Source: Pontibacter sp. SGAir0037 (GTDB taxonomy: Bacteria; Bacteroidota; Bacteroidia; Cytophagales; Hymenobacteraceae). Taken from it: a stretch of 64,000 nt of DNA. This document shows, piece by piece, positions 9,113-18,529 of this stretch. The notes below the pieces were generated by a model. It saw only the letters and a list, made by a program, of their open reading frames with translations, searched no databases and had not been told where the DNA came from. The position numbers and the translations under genes were made by a program. The stretch lies in the NCBI RefSeq assembly GCF_005491705.1, contig NZ_CP028092.1:4216001-4280000 (forward strand), given 5' to 3'. Positions within the stretch are counted from its first letter, which is position 1, and each line of letters begins with the position of its first letter.

Positions 9113-11398
9113 ATGAGAAGTAAGAACAGTAAAAGCGGTGGAAGCAAAGGTAGCCGCAACGAAAGAAGTAGCTCCCGCAGGGGAGGTGCATCTTCTAAAA
9201 AAGATGCATCACCAAGAAGTAATTCATCAGATTACAGGGGAGCATCTTCCCGCAAAGATGCTGGTGGAGGACGGCGCGAAGGCAGAGACAGGCAAGCTAA
9301 AGCTTTTGTATTAGAAGCCTTCTCTAACAGCCCCGACACTGTTTATACGCTCCGCCAGATATACCGCCGTTTAGGTGTGGTCGATAAGAAAGGACGTGAG
9401 TTGGTCGCTAATACCCTGCGTGATTTAATTAGAGACAACCGCATCTTGCTTGTAGACGAAGAAAAGTTTATGCTGAACCTGCGGGTAAACATTATTACCG
9501 GCCGCGTAGATTTAGCTAATAGCAAGTATGCCTATATTGTTTCCGAAGAGACAGAGGAAGACGTGCGTGTATTTACAGAACACCTTAGATATGCGATGGA
9601 TGGCGACCTGGTAAAAGTAGAAGTACTGCCTACCGTACATGGCGGCCGTACCGAAGGCATGGTGATAGAAGTGCTGGAACGTTCCCGCACAGAGCTGGTA
9701 GGTATTATGGAGCTCTCAAAGAACTTTGGTTTTGTTATTCCTGATTTCAAAAAGCTTTATTTCGACATTTTTATAGGTGAACGTGGTCTGGCCGATGCCC
9801 AGGCAGGCGATAAGGTACTTGTAAAGATTGTAGAATGGCCCAAGCAAGCGGGCAAGAACCCTACAGGTGAAGTAGTTCGTGTATTCGGGCCAGCCGGTGA
9901 GCACGAGGCAGAAATACACTCTATCATGGCTGAATTTGGTCTTCCGTTCCAGTTCCCGCAGGAGGTAGAAGAAGAAGCCGAAAGTATTTCCGACAAAATA
10001 ACTGCTGCTGAAATAGCAAAGCGGCGCGATTTCAGAGATGTAATCACCTTTACCATAGATCCGGCCGATGCCAAAGACTTCGACGATGCTCTTTCTATTC
10101 AGAAACTGGAGAACGGGCATTGGGAAATTGGGGTACATATAGCGGATGTTACCCATTATGTACAGCCGGGTAGCCTGCTAGAGAAAGAAGGCTTCCACAG
10201 AGCCACTTCGGTATACCTTGTAGACAGAACAATTCCGATGTTGCCTGAGCGCCTCTCGAACGGGCTTTGTTCGCTCCGACCAAACGAAGAAAAGCTTACT
10301 TTTTCGGTGGTGTTTGAAATGGACGACAACGGCAAATTATACGATACCTGGTATGGCCGAACCGTTATCTATTCTGACAGAAGGTTTGCTTACGAGGAGG
10401 CACAGGAGCGCATAGAAACAGGAGAGGGCGATTTTGCAGAAGAAATCAATACGCTTAACAATATTGCCAAGAAGCTAAAAGACAAGCGCTTTAAAAACGG
10501 AGCCATCAGTTTTGAAACAACAGAAGTTAAATTTAAACTGGACGAAAACGGTAAGCCTCTCTACATTTATGTAAAAGAGCGGAAAGATGCGCATAAGCTG
10601 ATAGAGGAGTTTATGCTGCTGGCTAATAAAAAGGTGGCAGAATTTGTCTATAACCTGGGCAAAGGCAAGCGTCGCCCTACTATGGTGTACCGTACACACG
10701 GTGCCCCTGATCCTGATAAGCTGAGCACTTTTTCGCTTTTCGCACGCAAGTTTGGCTATAAAGTAGATCCTGATGGCGATATATCTGAAGAACTGAACTC
10801 TTTGGCTGAGGAAACAGAAGGGAAGCCGGAACAGAGTGTGTTGCAGAACCTGGCTATACGCACAATGGCTAAAGCAAAGTATAGTACGGAGCCGGAAGGC
10901 CACTTCGGACTGGCATTCGACCACTACTCGCACTTTACCTCGCCAATACGCCGTTACCCGGATATGATGGCACATCGCCTGTTACAGCACTACCTCGATG
11001 GTGGTAAATCAGAAGACAAAGAAGCCTTTGAAGAGCGTTGCCGCCACTCCTCCGAAATGGAAAAGCGTGCAGCTGATGCCGAGCGTGCTTCTATTAAGTA
11101 TAAGCAGGTTGAGTTTATGAAAGACACTATCGGAAATGAATATAAAGGAATAGTGTCTGGTGTAACAGAATGGGGTATCTTTGTGGAGATCGAAGAAAAT
11201 AAATGCGAAGGTATGGTGCGCTTGTCTGATCTGAACGATGATTATTACGAGCTCGACGCCAACAACTACCGTATCATCGGCCGGCAGACAAAACGTATCA
11301 TTTCGTTTGGCGACGAAGTGCTGGTAGAAGTAAAAAGCGCTAACCTTGCAGAACGAACCATCGATCTGGAACTAGTAAAAACCCTGAAACAACACTAA
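9113..11398 (+). CDS. rnr: Ribonuclease R
   Basis: Processive 3'-5' exoribonuclease of the RNase II/VacB family, 761 residues. In order: a low-complexity basic tail (about 1-65, Ser/Arg/Gly/Lys), a winged-helix-like region, OB/cold-shock domains, the RNB catalytic domain with DPADAKDFDDALS (about 315-327, acidic residues binding Mg2+), and a C-terminal S1 domain (about 675-755). The tail is longer than in many homologues and resembles the Arg-rich tail of the pseudouridine synthase at 39632. It starts an operon-like series; the next gene begins 7 bases after its stop. Confidence 0.95.
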   Translation: MRSKNSKSGGSKGSRNERSSSRRGGASSKKDASPRSNSSDYRGASSRKDAGGGRREGRDRQAKAFVLEAFSNSPDTVYTLRQIYRRLGVVDKKGRELVANTLRDLIRDNRILLVDEEKFMLNLRVNIITGRVDLANSKYAYIVSEETEEDVRVFTEHLRYAMDGDLVKVEVLPTVHGGRTEGMVIEVLERSRTELVGIMELSKNFGFVIPDFKKLYFDIFIGERGLADAQAGDKVLVKIVEWPKQAGKNPTGEVVRVFGPAGEHEAEIHSIMAEFGLPFQFPQEVEEEAESISDKITAAEIAKRRDFRDVITFTIDPADAKDFDDALSIQKLENGHWEIGVHIADVTHYVQPGSLLEKEGFHRATSVYLVDRTIPMLPERLSNGLCSLRPNEEKLTFSVVFEMDDNGKLYDTWYGRTVIYSDRRFAYEEAQERIETGEGDFAEEINTLNNIAKKLKDKRFKNGAISFETTEVKFKLDENGKPLYIYVKERKDAHKLIEEFMLLANKKVAEFVYNLGKGKRRPTMVYRTHGAPDPDKLSTFSLFARKFGYKVDPDGDISEELNSLAEETEGKPEQSVLQNLAIRTMAKAKYSTEPEGHFGLAFDHYSHFTSPIRRYPDMMAHRLLQHYLDGGKSEDKEAFEERCRHSSEMEKRAADAERASIKYKQVEFMKDTIGNEYKGIVSGVTEWGIFVEIEENKCEGMVRLSDLNDDYYELDANNYRIIGRQTKRIISFGDEVLVEVKSANLAERTIDLELVKTLKQH

Positions 11399-11405
11399 GC
11401 AACCT

Positions 11406-12380
11406 GTGGATATCAGCACCCTTTCTGAAAAGATAAATTATACTTTATCCACCCTCCGCTATGGTGAAAACCCAGTGGAACTATACGAGCCGATACGCTA
11501 TATTATGTCGTTAGGTGGTAAACGGATAAGGCCTTTAATGGCTCTTTTGGCTGCAAAACTATATCATGATGATGTGGAAAGCGTTTTGTTGCCTGCTGCA
11601 GGTATAGAGGTTTTCCACAACTTCACGCTCATGCACGACGACATTATGGACAAAGCGCCACTGCGTCGGGGTAAGCAAACGGTGCATGAAAAATGGAATG
11701 CCAATATTGCCATTTTAAGCGGAGATGTGATGTTGGTGCGGGCTTACCAATTGTTTTTAGGAGTTGAACCGGACAAACTGGCTAAAGTGTTGGAACTGTT
11801 CAGCGATACGGCGGCTAAGGTATGCGAAGGGCAGCAGCTGGATATGAACTTTGAGCAGCGGGAGCAGGTAAGTATAGACGAGTACATTTCTATGATCACC
11901 TTAAAGACAGCCGTTCTTTTAGGGTTTAGCTTAGAACTTGGGGCTGTGCTGCAAAATGCTCCAGATGCAGATGCAGCACATTTGAAAGCGTTTGGCGACA
12001 GTGTAGGAATTGCTTTCCAGTTGCGCGACGATCTGCTGGATGTATATGGTGATCAACAAAAGTTTGGCAAGCAGGTAGGAGGAGATATCCTGTCAGATAA
12101 AAAAACGTTCCTGATGCTGACGGCGCTTGAGCAGGCTAGTGAAGAGCAGAAGCAAAGGATAATCAGTTGGCGTGATAAAACAGACGCTTCGCTGGCCGAT
12201 GAAAAAGTAGCTGTAGTAACAGCTATATATAATAAATTGAATATACGCCAGCAGACAGAGCAGGTAATAGAGTCTTATTTTCAGGAGGCTTTGCAACATT
12301 TGGATGCCGTACAGGTACCTGAAAGTAGAAAAGCTGCTATCCGTACTATTGCTATGCAACTGATGGAGCGCGACAGTTAA
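11406..12380 (+). CDS. Polyprenyl diphosphate synthase
   Basis: Trans-prenyltransferase extending allylic diphosphates with isopentenyl diphosphate, probably making the menaquinone side chain. The first aspartate-rich motif is DDIMD (78-82) and the second is DDLLD (208-212). GGKRIRP near residue 38 binds diphosphate. The 324 residues fit the IspB/octaprenyl synthase group; chain length cannot be told from sequence alone. The start is GTG, 7 bases after the rnr stop, so it is probably co-transcribed with rnr. Confidence 0.93.
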   Translation: MDISTLSEKINYTLSTLRYGENPVELYEPIRYIMSLGGKRIRPLMALLAAKLYHDDVESVLLPAAGIEVFHNFTLMHDDIMDKAPLRRGKQTVHEKWNANIAILSGDVMLVRAYQLFLGVEPDKLAKVLELFSDTAAKVCEGQQLDMNFEQREQVSIDEYISMITLKTAVLLGFSLELGAVLQNAPDADAAHLKAFGDSVGIAFQLRDDLLDVYGDQQKFGKQVGGDILSDKKTFLMLTALEQASEEQKQRIISWRDKTDASLADEKVAVVTAIYNKLNIRQQTEQVIESYFQEALQHLDAVQVPESRKAAIRTIAMQLMERDS

Positions 12381-12471
12381 GGTGCCCGAGAATTTAATCT
12401 GCTGTATAAGGCTCAGGTACCTGGTATTCCTGTTATTATTACTATATTTCTAATTCATCATCCCTAATTCG

Positions 12472-13104
12472 ATGGATCTAAACGTTACCCTTATTCTGAT
12501 TATTATTACTGTCGCCCTTACCTGGTATACCTGGCAAAATGTGGATGTGATGCAGAAATGGATTTTTTATCCTTATGCCGTGCAGCGCGATAATTCCTGG
12601 TACCGTTTTATAACATCAGGTTTTCTGCACGCTGACCTGATGCACCTGTTCTTTAACATGTTTACGCTCTATTTTTTTGGAGATGTAGTTGAGTGGACGC
12701 TGGTAGGAAATTATGGATTGGTAACAGGAATTCTGTTGTATCTGCTTGTGTACCTGGGTGGTATTATAGTTTCTGATATACCTACTTATTTTAAACATCG
12801 TAACGATCCGGGGTATCGTGCTTTGGGAGCTTCCGGTGGAGTAGCTTCTATTGTATTTTCTAGTATTCTATTTTACCCAACCTCAGATATCTGTCTGTTT
12901 GCCATGTTATGTATTCCCGGCTTTATATTCGGTGTTTTATACCTCATGTACTCTTATTTCCAAGGCAAACGCATGGGCGATAATATAAACCACGATGCCC
13001 ATTTTTATGGAGCAGTATACGGCTTTGTATTAAGTATGGTGCTGGTACCTGAGGCAATCTTCAGCTTTTTCGATCAAATTAGTACCTGGAGGTTATTTGA
13101 CTAA
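12472..13104 (+). CDS. Rhomboid-family intramembrane serine protease
   Basis: Integral membrane protease of 210 residues with about six hydrophobic helices. The catalytic serine is S121 in GASGG, and the catalytic histidine is most likely H177 in AHFYGAVYG. The conserved HxxxN stretch HLFFNMFTLYFFG is in an early helix. Bacterial rhomboids cleave single-pass membrane proteins near the membrane; the substrate is not known. It follows the polyprenyl synthase by 91 bp. Confidence 0.93.
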   Translation: MDLNVTLILIIITVALTWYTWQNVDVMQKWIFYPYAVQRDNSWYRFITSGFLHADLMHLFFNMFTLYFFGDVVEWTLVGNYGLVTGILLYLLVYLGGIIVSDIPTYFKHRNDPGYRALGASGGVASIVFSSILFYPTSDICLFAMLCIPGFIFGVLYLMYSYFQGKRMGDNINHDAHFYGAVYGFVLSMVLVPEAIFSFFDQISTWRLFD

Positions 13105-13200
13105 AGCTCTTATTGTACTTTTTTAATCTTCCTGAAACCTTACCTTACAGCTGTTTTTTAGTTATACACGTATAAATATACTGTGTAACGATTTAAGCGT

Positions 13201-13686
13201 ATGGTTAATGGAAATGGGAAATTTATACAAGCTTTCTTTATAATTGCATTTTGGATATGTATAGCGGAACAAGTGCAATCGCAGGCAATTTCTGCAAGAC
13301 CCGCAAATACTGGTGAAACAATTGTAGAGCATCTAATGCAGGAAAGGCCACTGTTAATGGATCTGCTTACTACGGCCGGGTTGATACCTGTTCTTTCCAA
13401 CAATACTGATTATACTTTACTGGCTCCTCCCGAAGATAAACTTCAGGAGATAAAGTCGGAGTCTCCTGAACGGCTGCGCCTTATACTGGCAAACCATATA
13501 CTGAAAGGGAAATATCTGGAAAAAGACTTTAAAGACGGTGCTACTGTTGAGACATTGGCAGGAAGTAATATCCGGATTTGCAGGAAGAAAGATTATACGC
13601 TAATGAATGGCGTAAAACTGCAAAACAGTGGCGTAAGCTTAGGAAACGGCAGTGTAGTAAGTCTGGGAAACAGAATTGCTCTATAG
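13201..13686 (+). CDS. Secreted fasciclin (FAS1) domain protein
   Basis: 161 residues: an N-terminal hydrophobic signal segment (about 9-29) and one FAS1 domain with the recognisable TLLAPP core (TVFAP-like), the NHIL motif, and a C-terminal stretch ending in GNGSVVSLGNRIAL. FAS1 domains mediate adhesion or ligand binding outside the cytoplasm. Only one copy is present. It has about 95 bp of upstream spacer containing TACTTTTT, a seven-of-eight match to the -7 box. Confidence 0.8.
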   Translation: MVNGNGKFIQAFFIIAFWICIAEQVQSQAISARPANTGETIVEHLMQERPLLMDLLTTAGLIPVLSNNTDYTLLAPPEDKLQEIKSESPERLRLILANHILKGKYLEKDFKDGATVETLAGSNIRICRKKDYTLMNGVKLQNSGVSLGNGSVVSLGNRIAL

Positions 13687-13866
13687 TAATTTAACATTTC
13701 TGCGAATGTGTCTGCTTGAGCGTAACGCTTAGGCATCAGTAAATTATTGTTTTATAATTGAATAAACGATTCTATTTCAGCCTGTTTAATACGTGTAATA
13801 ATACTTAAAATCTTAAACAAAAACTTATTATAATATAAGGCAAAACGAGTATTTATACGTAAACTA

Positions 13867-14319
13867 GTGCAGCCTATGGATAATATCGATCAAAATACCA
13901 CTTCAGAAAAATCTACTGTTAAAGTAGCTGGCAACTCCTGCTATGAGTTGAGGTATGACGGTATTACCAATAGAATTTACCTGAAGATAATAGGTTTCTG
14001 GAAGAATTTAGAAGCTGTTCCAGAATACTTGGAAGACTTAGGCAAGGCGCTGGCACTTGTAAAACCCAATTTTACTGTGCTCACTGATTTACAAAAGATG
14101 ATCACTCATCCGCAAGAGCTGAATTCGCTGCATGAAAAAGCACATCGGTTGGTATCTGAGGCAGGTGCGCTTCATGTGGCGCATGTAGTGCCAGAAGATA
14201 AAATTGCCAATCTCCAAACAAACTCTATTCTGGACGCTTCTGGATTAAAAGTGAAAAATTTCACCAGTACTCAGGAGGCAGATAAATGGCTTAATCAGAT
14301 AGCTGCTTCAACTAATTAG
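13867..14319 (+). CDS. STAS/SpoIIAA-like protein of unknown function
   Basis: 150 residues, no signal peptide or membrane segment. The body (about 25-145) alternates strands and helices like SpoIIAA-like/STAS folds, with the stretch NFTVLTDLQKM in the position of the central strand and a C-terminal TSTQEADKWL typical of the end of such domains. I do not recognise a named gene. It stands alone between the FAS1 gene and the SLC13 permease, with AT-rich flanks. Confidence 0.6.
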   Translation: MQPMDNIDQNTTSEKSTVKVAGNSCYELRYDGITNRIYLKIIGFWKNLEAVPEYLEDLGKALALVKPNFTVLTDLQKMITHPQELNSLHEKAHRLVSEAGALHVAHVVPEDKIANLQTNSILDASGLKVKNFTSTQEADKWLNQIAASTN

Positions 14320-14505
14320 CCTGCTTATCTATACTATCTGGTATTTTACAGCATTCATTACTCACTTCTCAATAAGTACTCGTAACCGTAAGAGCTAAAA
14401 AGAAGTTATAGCTATCGTTTACTCTGCTCAGGCCCCTTCAGCAGGATATAAATATAGAATTTAATTATATTTATTTAAACTATACAATTTGTAGCTTCTA
14501 AGTCT

Positions 14506-16290
14506 ATGACCTTTGAGATTGGTTTAGTATTGATAATTATAGCTGTTGCTATAGTGCTGTTTATTAGTGAGCGCTTGCCTATAGACACTGTCGCTATTAT
14601 TGTTATGGCTTTGTTTCTGGTAACTGGTATACTTACACCAGCAGAAGGCCTGGCGGGCTTCAGTAATCCCGCTACAATTACTGTTGGAGCTATGTTTATA
14701 GTAAGCGCCTCAATTTTTAAATCAGGGGCTTTAAGTAGCGTTGGTACGCTGTTAACCAGGATTGGTCGTAAAAACTATCTTCTTTGCTTATTGGCAGTTA
14801 TGCTTGTCTCAGGAGGTTTGTCAGCCTTTATAAACGATACGGCTGTGGTTGCGCTGTTAATGCCTGTGCTCATACAGGTGTGCCGCGATACCAAAATTAG
14901 CCCTGCCAAACTGCTGATGCCTCTTTCTTTTGGATCTTTGATGGGAGGAGTATGTACGCTTATCGGTACTTCTACCAATATACTTGTAAGTGGTATTGCA
15001 GAGGCCCAGGGAGTGGAGCCGCTAAGGATGTTCGATTTTACCCCAGCCGGCATTTTCTTTTTAGCAGCTGGTATTTTATATATGTTTTTCATCGGAAGGC
15101 ATTTACTGCCTAACCGGAAGCATACTCAAGACCTGACAGAAGATTTCGGGATGGGAGATTATCTTACCGAAATCATTCTCTTGCCTGACTCCCCATCTGT
15201 TGGTATGCCATTGCAAAGCTCCGGTCTGATACAGAACCTTGACATTGATGTTTTGCAGATAACACGTGACAAAAAGTTTAAGCTAAAAGCTACACCATAT
15301 ACTATGCTACGTGCAAACGATATACTTAAAGTGCGCTGCGATGTGGAGAAGCTTAAAAAGTTAAAAGAGGAAAAAGGTATTGAACTGAAGTCGGAGAGAA
15401 AGTTTCAGGATAAGGACTTAAGAGGAAACAATACAAAACTATACGAAGCCATTGTAACGCCTTCTTCTTACATGCAGGGTAAATCGCTGAAAGAGCTGGA
15501 CTTCAGAACTTACAATCATGGCGCTACTGTATTGGCCATCAGGCATCGCGACGAGATTTTGCACGAAAAGCTCACCCATGTTAAGTTATCTTCTGGGGAT
15601 GTTTTACTGATATCTGCAGACAAGGAGCAGGCAGAGAAGCTAAGGTACAACGAAGATATTCTGTTAATATCAGAAAGGGAGCGTAGTGCGTATGACTACA
15701 CGAAAATTATACCTGTCATGATTATCAGTGCAGGTATAGTAATGTCTGCTGCAATTGGGTTGGCACCTATTGTGATCAGTTCGTTGGTGGGGGTGCTGTT
15801 ACTGGTGCTGTTTCGCTGTATAGAGGTAACGGAGGTGTACAAGTTTATAGACTGGAAAGTGATTTTTATGCTGGCAGGTGTGCTTTCGATGGGAGCCGCT
15901 TTAGAAAAAACAGGTGCAGCCAGTTTGCTTTCGGGTTTGTTAATTGATGTTATAGGCGAATATGGGCCGCGCGTGCTGCTGTCTGTTTTTTTCTTCATCA
16001 CCTTTGTGTTCACTAACTTTATGTCGAACAACGCTACAGCTGCTTTACTGGCTCCCATTGCAATTGTGGCTGCAAAAGATCTGGGGCTTAGCCCAAAGCC
16101 TTTTCTAATGGCCGTAACCTATGCTGCATCGCTTAGTTTTATGACGCCAATGGGCTACCAAACCAATACCATGATCTATGGCCCCGGCAACTATAGATTC
16201 TCAGATTATCTGAAAGTAGGCACGCCGCTTAACCTGTTGCTCTGGCTCCTGGCATCTATTATCCTGCCATGGTTCTTCCCATTCGAATAA
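14506..16290 (+). CDS. SLC13-family permease with two TrkA-C (RCK_C) domains
   Basis: Inner-membrane anion:Na+ symporter-type protein of 594 residues. A first membrane block (about 1-205) contains NDTAVVALLMP and the helical-hairpin motif GTSTNILVSG. Two cytoplasmic RCK_C domains follow (about 215-290 and 305-385), then a second membrane block with the repeated motif SNNATAALLAP and TPMGYQTNTMIYGPG. SLC13/DASS members carry di- or tricarboxylates or sulfate; the RCK_C inserts suggest ligand-controlled gating. The substrate is unresolved. A near -7 match (TACAATTTG) lies upstream. Confidence 0.88.
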   Translation: MTFEIGLVLIIIAVAIVLFISERLPIDTVAIIVMALFLVTGILTPAEGLAGFSNPATITVGAMFIVSASIFKSGALSSVGTLLTRIGRKNYLLCLLAVMLVSGGLSAFINDTAVVALLMPVLIQVCRDTKISPAKLLMPLSFGSLMGGVCTLIGTSTNILVSGIAEAQGVEPLRMFDFTPAGIFFLAAGILYMFFIGRHLLPNRKHTQDLTEDFGMGDYLTEIILLPDSPSVGMPLQSSGLIQNLDIDVLQITRDKKFKLKATPYTMLRANDILKVRCDVEKLKKLKEEKGIELKSERKFQDKDLRGNNTKLYEAIVTPSSYMQGKSLKELDFRTYNHGATVLAIRHRDEILHEKLTHVKLSSGDVLLISADKEQAEKLRYNEDILLISERERSAYDYTKIIPVMIISAGIVMSAAIGLAPIVISSLVGVLLLVLFRCIEVTEVYKFIDWKVIFMLAGVLSMGAALEKTGAASLLSGLLIDVIGEYGPRVLLSVFFFITFVFTNFMSNNATAALLAPIAIVAAKDLGLSPKPFLMAVTYAASLSFMTPMGYQTNTMIYGPGNYRFSDYLKVGTPLNLLLWLLASIILPWFFPFE

Positions 16291-16351
16291 ACCTGATGTT
16301 CCACGGGGAAAGCTGTTGAGTGAAAGCGGGAAGAAAATTTAAAGAGGGTAA

Positions 16352-16382
16352 TACAGATATCAGGTTCTGCCTGATATCTGTA
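16352..16382. terminator. Inverted repeat between convergent SLC13 and ABC genes
   Basis: A perfect 13-bp stem, TACAGATATCAGG (16352-16364) with its complement at 16370-16382, and a 5-base loop. T-rich sequence follows some 10 bases later on the plus strand. It sits between convergent stops and probably ends transcription. Confidence 0.55.
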
Positions 16383-16447
16383 AGCTGTTACTTTTTTGAG
16401 CTTTACCTTAAAAATGTCACTTGTTTCTAACGTTTTACCTCTCTAAC

Positions 16448-18304
16448 TCACAAATATCCCCTTGCCTGCAGCTGAAAGAGTTCGGCGTATTTACCGTTTT
16501 GTGCCAGTAGTTCTTCGTGCGAGCCAAGTTCTTTTAACTGTCCTTGCTCCAGAAACAGGATACGGTCGGCCATACGCACCGTAGAGAAGCGGTGGGAGAT
16601 AAGTACTGCTGTTTTACCAGTTATCAGCTCAGAGAAGCGCAGAAACACTTCATGCTCGGCACGGGCATCCAAAGCAGAGGTTGGTTCATCTAAAATAAGC
16701 AGTTGGGCCTCGCGCATATAAGCACGGGCAAGAGCTACTTTCTGCCATTCACCCCCTGATAGTTCCACACCTTTGGCAAAGCGTTTTCCCAGTACCTGCT
16801 CATACCTGTCAGGGAGTTTTTGTATAACTGTGTCAGCCAGGCTCTTTACAGCTGAAGTTTGAATACGCTCTTTGTCGCTTATGTTGCTGATCTGGCCAAT
16901 GGCAATGTTATCAGAAGCCGACATCTGGAAACGCACATAATCCTGGAATATAATGCCAACCTGGTGGCGCAGGTCGTTCAGGTCGTAGTCCCGCAGGTCT
17001 ACGCCATCAAGTAAAATTCTTCCTTCTGTTGGTTCGTACAGCCGTGCCAGCAGCTTTACCAACGTTGTTTTTCCTGCACCGTTTTCGCCTACCAACGCTA
17101 GTTTTTCTCCGGCATTCAGGTGAAAGGAGAGGTGCCGGACAGCCCATCTTTCGCTGTTGTGATATTTAAAGCCCACGTTTTCGAAGGTAAAGCCTTCTTG
17201 TATAGGGCGGGGTATGGGTCGTGGATTGGCCGGAGGTGTTATCTGAGGCTTTAGCTCCAGGAAATCAAACAAATCCTGCAGGTAAAGAGCGCTTTCAGCA
17301 ATTTGCGAGAAGCGTGTCATAATGCCTTGCAGCAAGCCGCGCATGTTGTTGAAGGAGCCGGCCAGGAAGGTTAATGTACCGACTGTAATAAGACCTGCTA
17401 CCGTCTGAAAAAGGATAAAAATATAAGCTCCGTAGTAAGCAAGTGTGCCAAGAGCAGAAAGTAAGCTTCCCCAGACAGCCCGCTTCACAATTAAGCCTTT
17501 ATTTAACTCGTAGTACCTGTCTGAAAGCTGCTTAAACCTGCCCGCAAGAAAGCCTGATAGGTTAAAAGTCTTTATTTCTTTTGCTGTTTCGTCGCTGGCT
17601 CCAATATAGCGCAGGTAGTCCAGTTCGCGACGTTCTGGCGTCCAGCTGCGGGAGAGGGAGTAGGTACGTTCATTGAAATGCGACTCGCCCAAAAACGAGG
17701 GAATAACAGCTATGAGCAGTATAAGTATAAGCCAGGGATTGAAAGCGATCAGACCTACAGCCAGAAACCCAATGGTTACCATATCCTGCAACTGCGATAG
17801 CACTTGCGACATCAGCACGACCCGGGTAACCGTCTGCCTCCTGGCCCGCTCCAGCTTGTCGTAGAAGGTGGCATCTTCGAACTGCGCCAGATCCAGCGTG
17901 GCAGCGTGTTCAATTAGAGTAACAGAAGTTCTGTTAGAGAAAAGGTCGCCCAGCAAACTGTCGAGCAGCGTAATTCCCCTGTTTATCAGATCAGACACTA
18001 TAGCCAAGCCTAATTCGGTTGCCACTAACAACCACAGGTAGCTCAGGCTACGTTCGCCTGTAACATCAATTAACCGGATTACCTCATCTATAATAAGTTT
18101 GCCCACATATAGCATCGCCAGTGGTAGTGCTGCTTTTATAAGCCGTAGCAAAAGATTTGCTACAGTCATAGATTTGCTGGTTTCCCAGATAAGCCCAAAG
18201 AACTTTGGAAGGTTCTTTAAAGCTCCCATCTGTTCTTTCAGACTTTTTTTGCCTTCCTCAGCCTGTTGTGAGGCGGCTCTTTGCCCTTTATTAGAATTAC
18301 TCAT
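16448..18304 (-). CDS. ABC exporter half-transporter (permease + ATPase)
   Basis: 618 residues: a hydrophilic start, six transmembrane helices (about 45-330), then a nucleotide-binding domain with Walker A GENGAGKTT (about 405-413), signature LSGGEWQK and Walker B LLILDEPTSALD, ending with the H-loop ISHRF. It would work as a homodimer exporting a lipid, peptide or drug-like compound; substrate unknown. The gene is single, on the minus strand, with a 225-bp divergent gap to the DUF3857 gene. Confidence 0.92.
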   Translation of the reverse strand: MSNSNKGQRAASQQAEEGKKSLKEQMGALKNLPKFFGLIWETSKSMTVANLLLRLIKAALPLAMLYVGKLIIDEVIRLIDVTGERSLSYLWLLVATELGLAIVSDLINRGITLLDSLLGDLFSNRTSVTLIEHAATLDLAQFEDATFYDKLERARRQTVTRVVLMSQVLSQLQDMVTIGFLAVGLIAFNPWLILILLIAVIPSFLGESHFNERTYSLSRSWTPERRELDYLRYIGASDETAKEIKTFNLSGFLAGRFKQLSDRYYELNKGLIVKRAVWGSLLSALGTLAYYGAYIFILFQTVAGLITVGTLTFLAGSFNNMRGLLQGIMTRFSQIAESALYLQDLFDFLELKPQITPPANPRPIPRPIQEGFTFENVGFKYHNSERWAVRHLSFHLNAGEKLALVGENGAGKTTLVKLLARLYEPTEGRILLDGVDLRDYDLNDLRHQVGIIFQDYVRFQMSASDNIAIGQISNISDKERIQTSAVKSLADTVIQKLPDRYEQVLGKRFAKGVELSGGEWQKVALARAYMREAQLLILDEPTSALDARAEHEVFLRFSELITGKTAVLISHRFSTVRMADRILFLEQGQLKELGSHEELLAQNGKYAELFQLQARGYL

Positions 18305-18529
18305 TTATGTCTTGTTTTCCTAAACCAGCGCCTGCTACAATCGGCAGGAGTAACTGGTGCCGTTAAAAGAGCATTACTGCTCCTACTAAACTAACAGCTA
18401 ATTCCTCTAAAAGGTAGCACCAGTGCCTATCTTTTTACTGTATATAAAATAATCTTTAAAATACGATATATCTATAATAAGATTTAAAGAACAAATACTA
18501 TCTTTAAAAGACTTATAACATAGGGTAGT

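Noticed and set aside
8869..9123. An 84-codon frame just before and overlapping rnr
   Set aside because: Composition is poor for coding, there is no family pattern, and it runs into the rnr start without a clear promoter.
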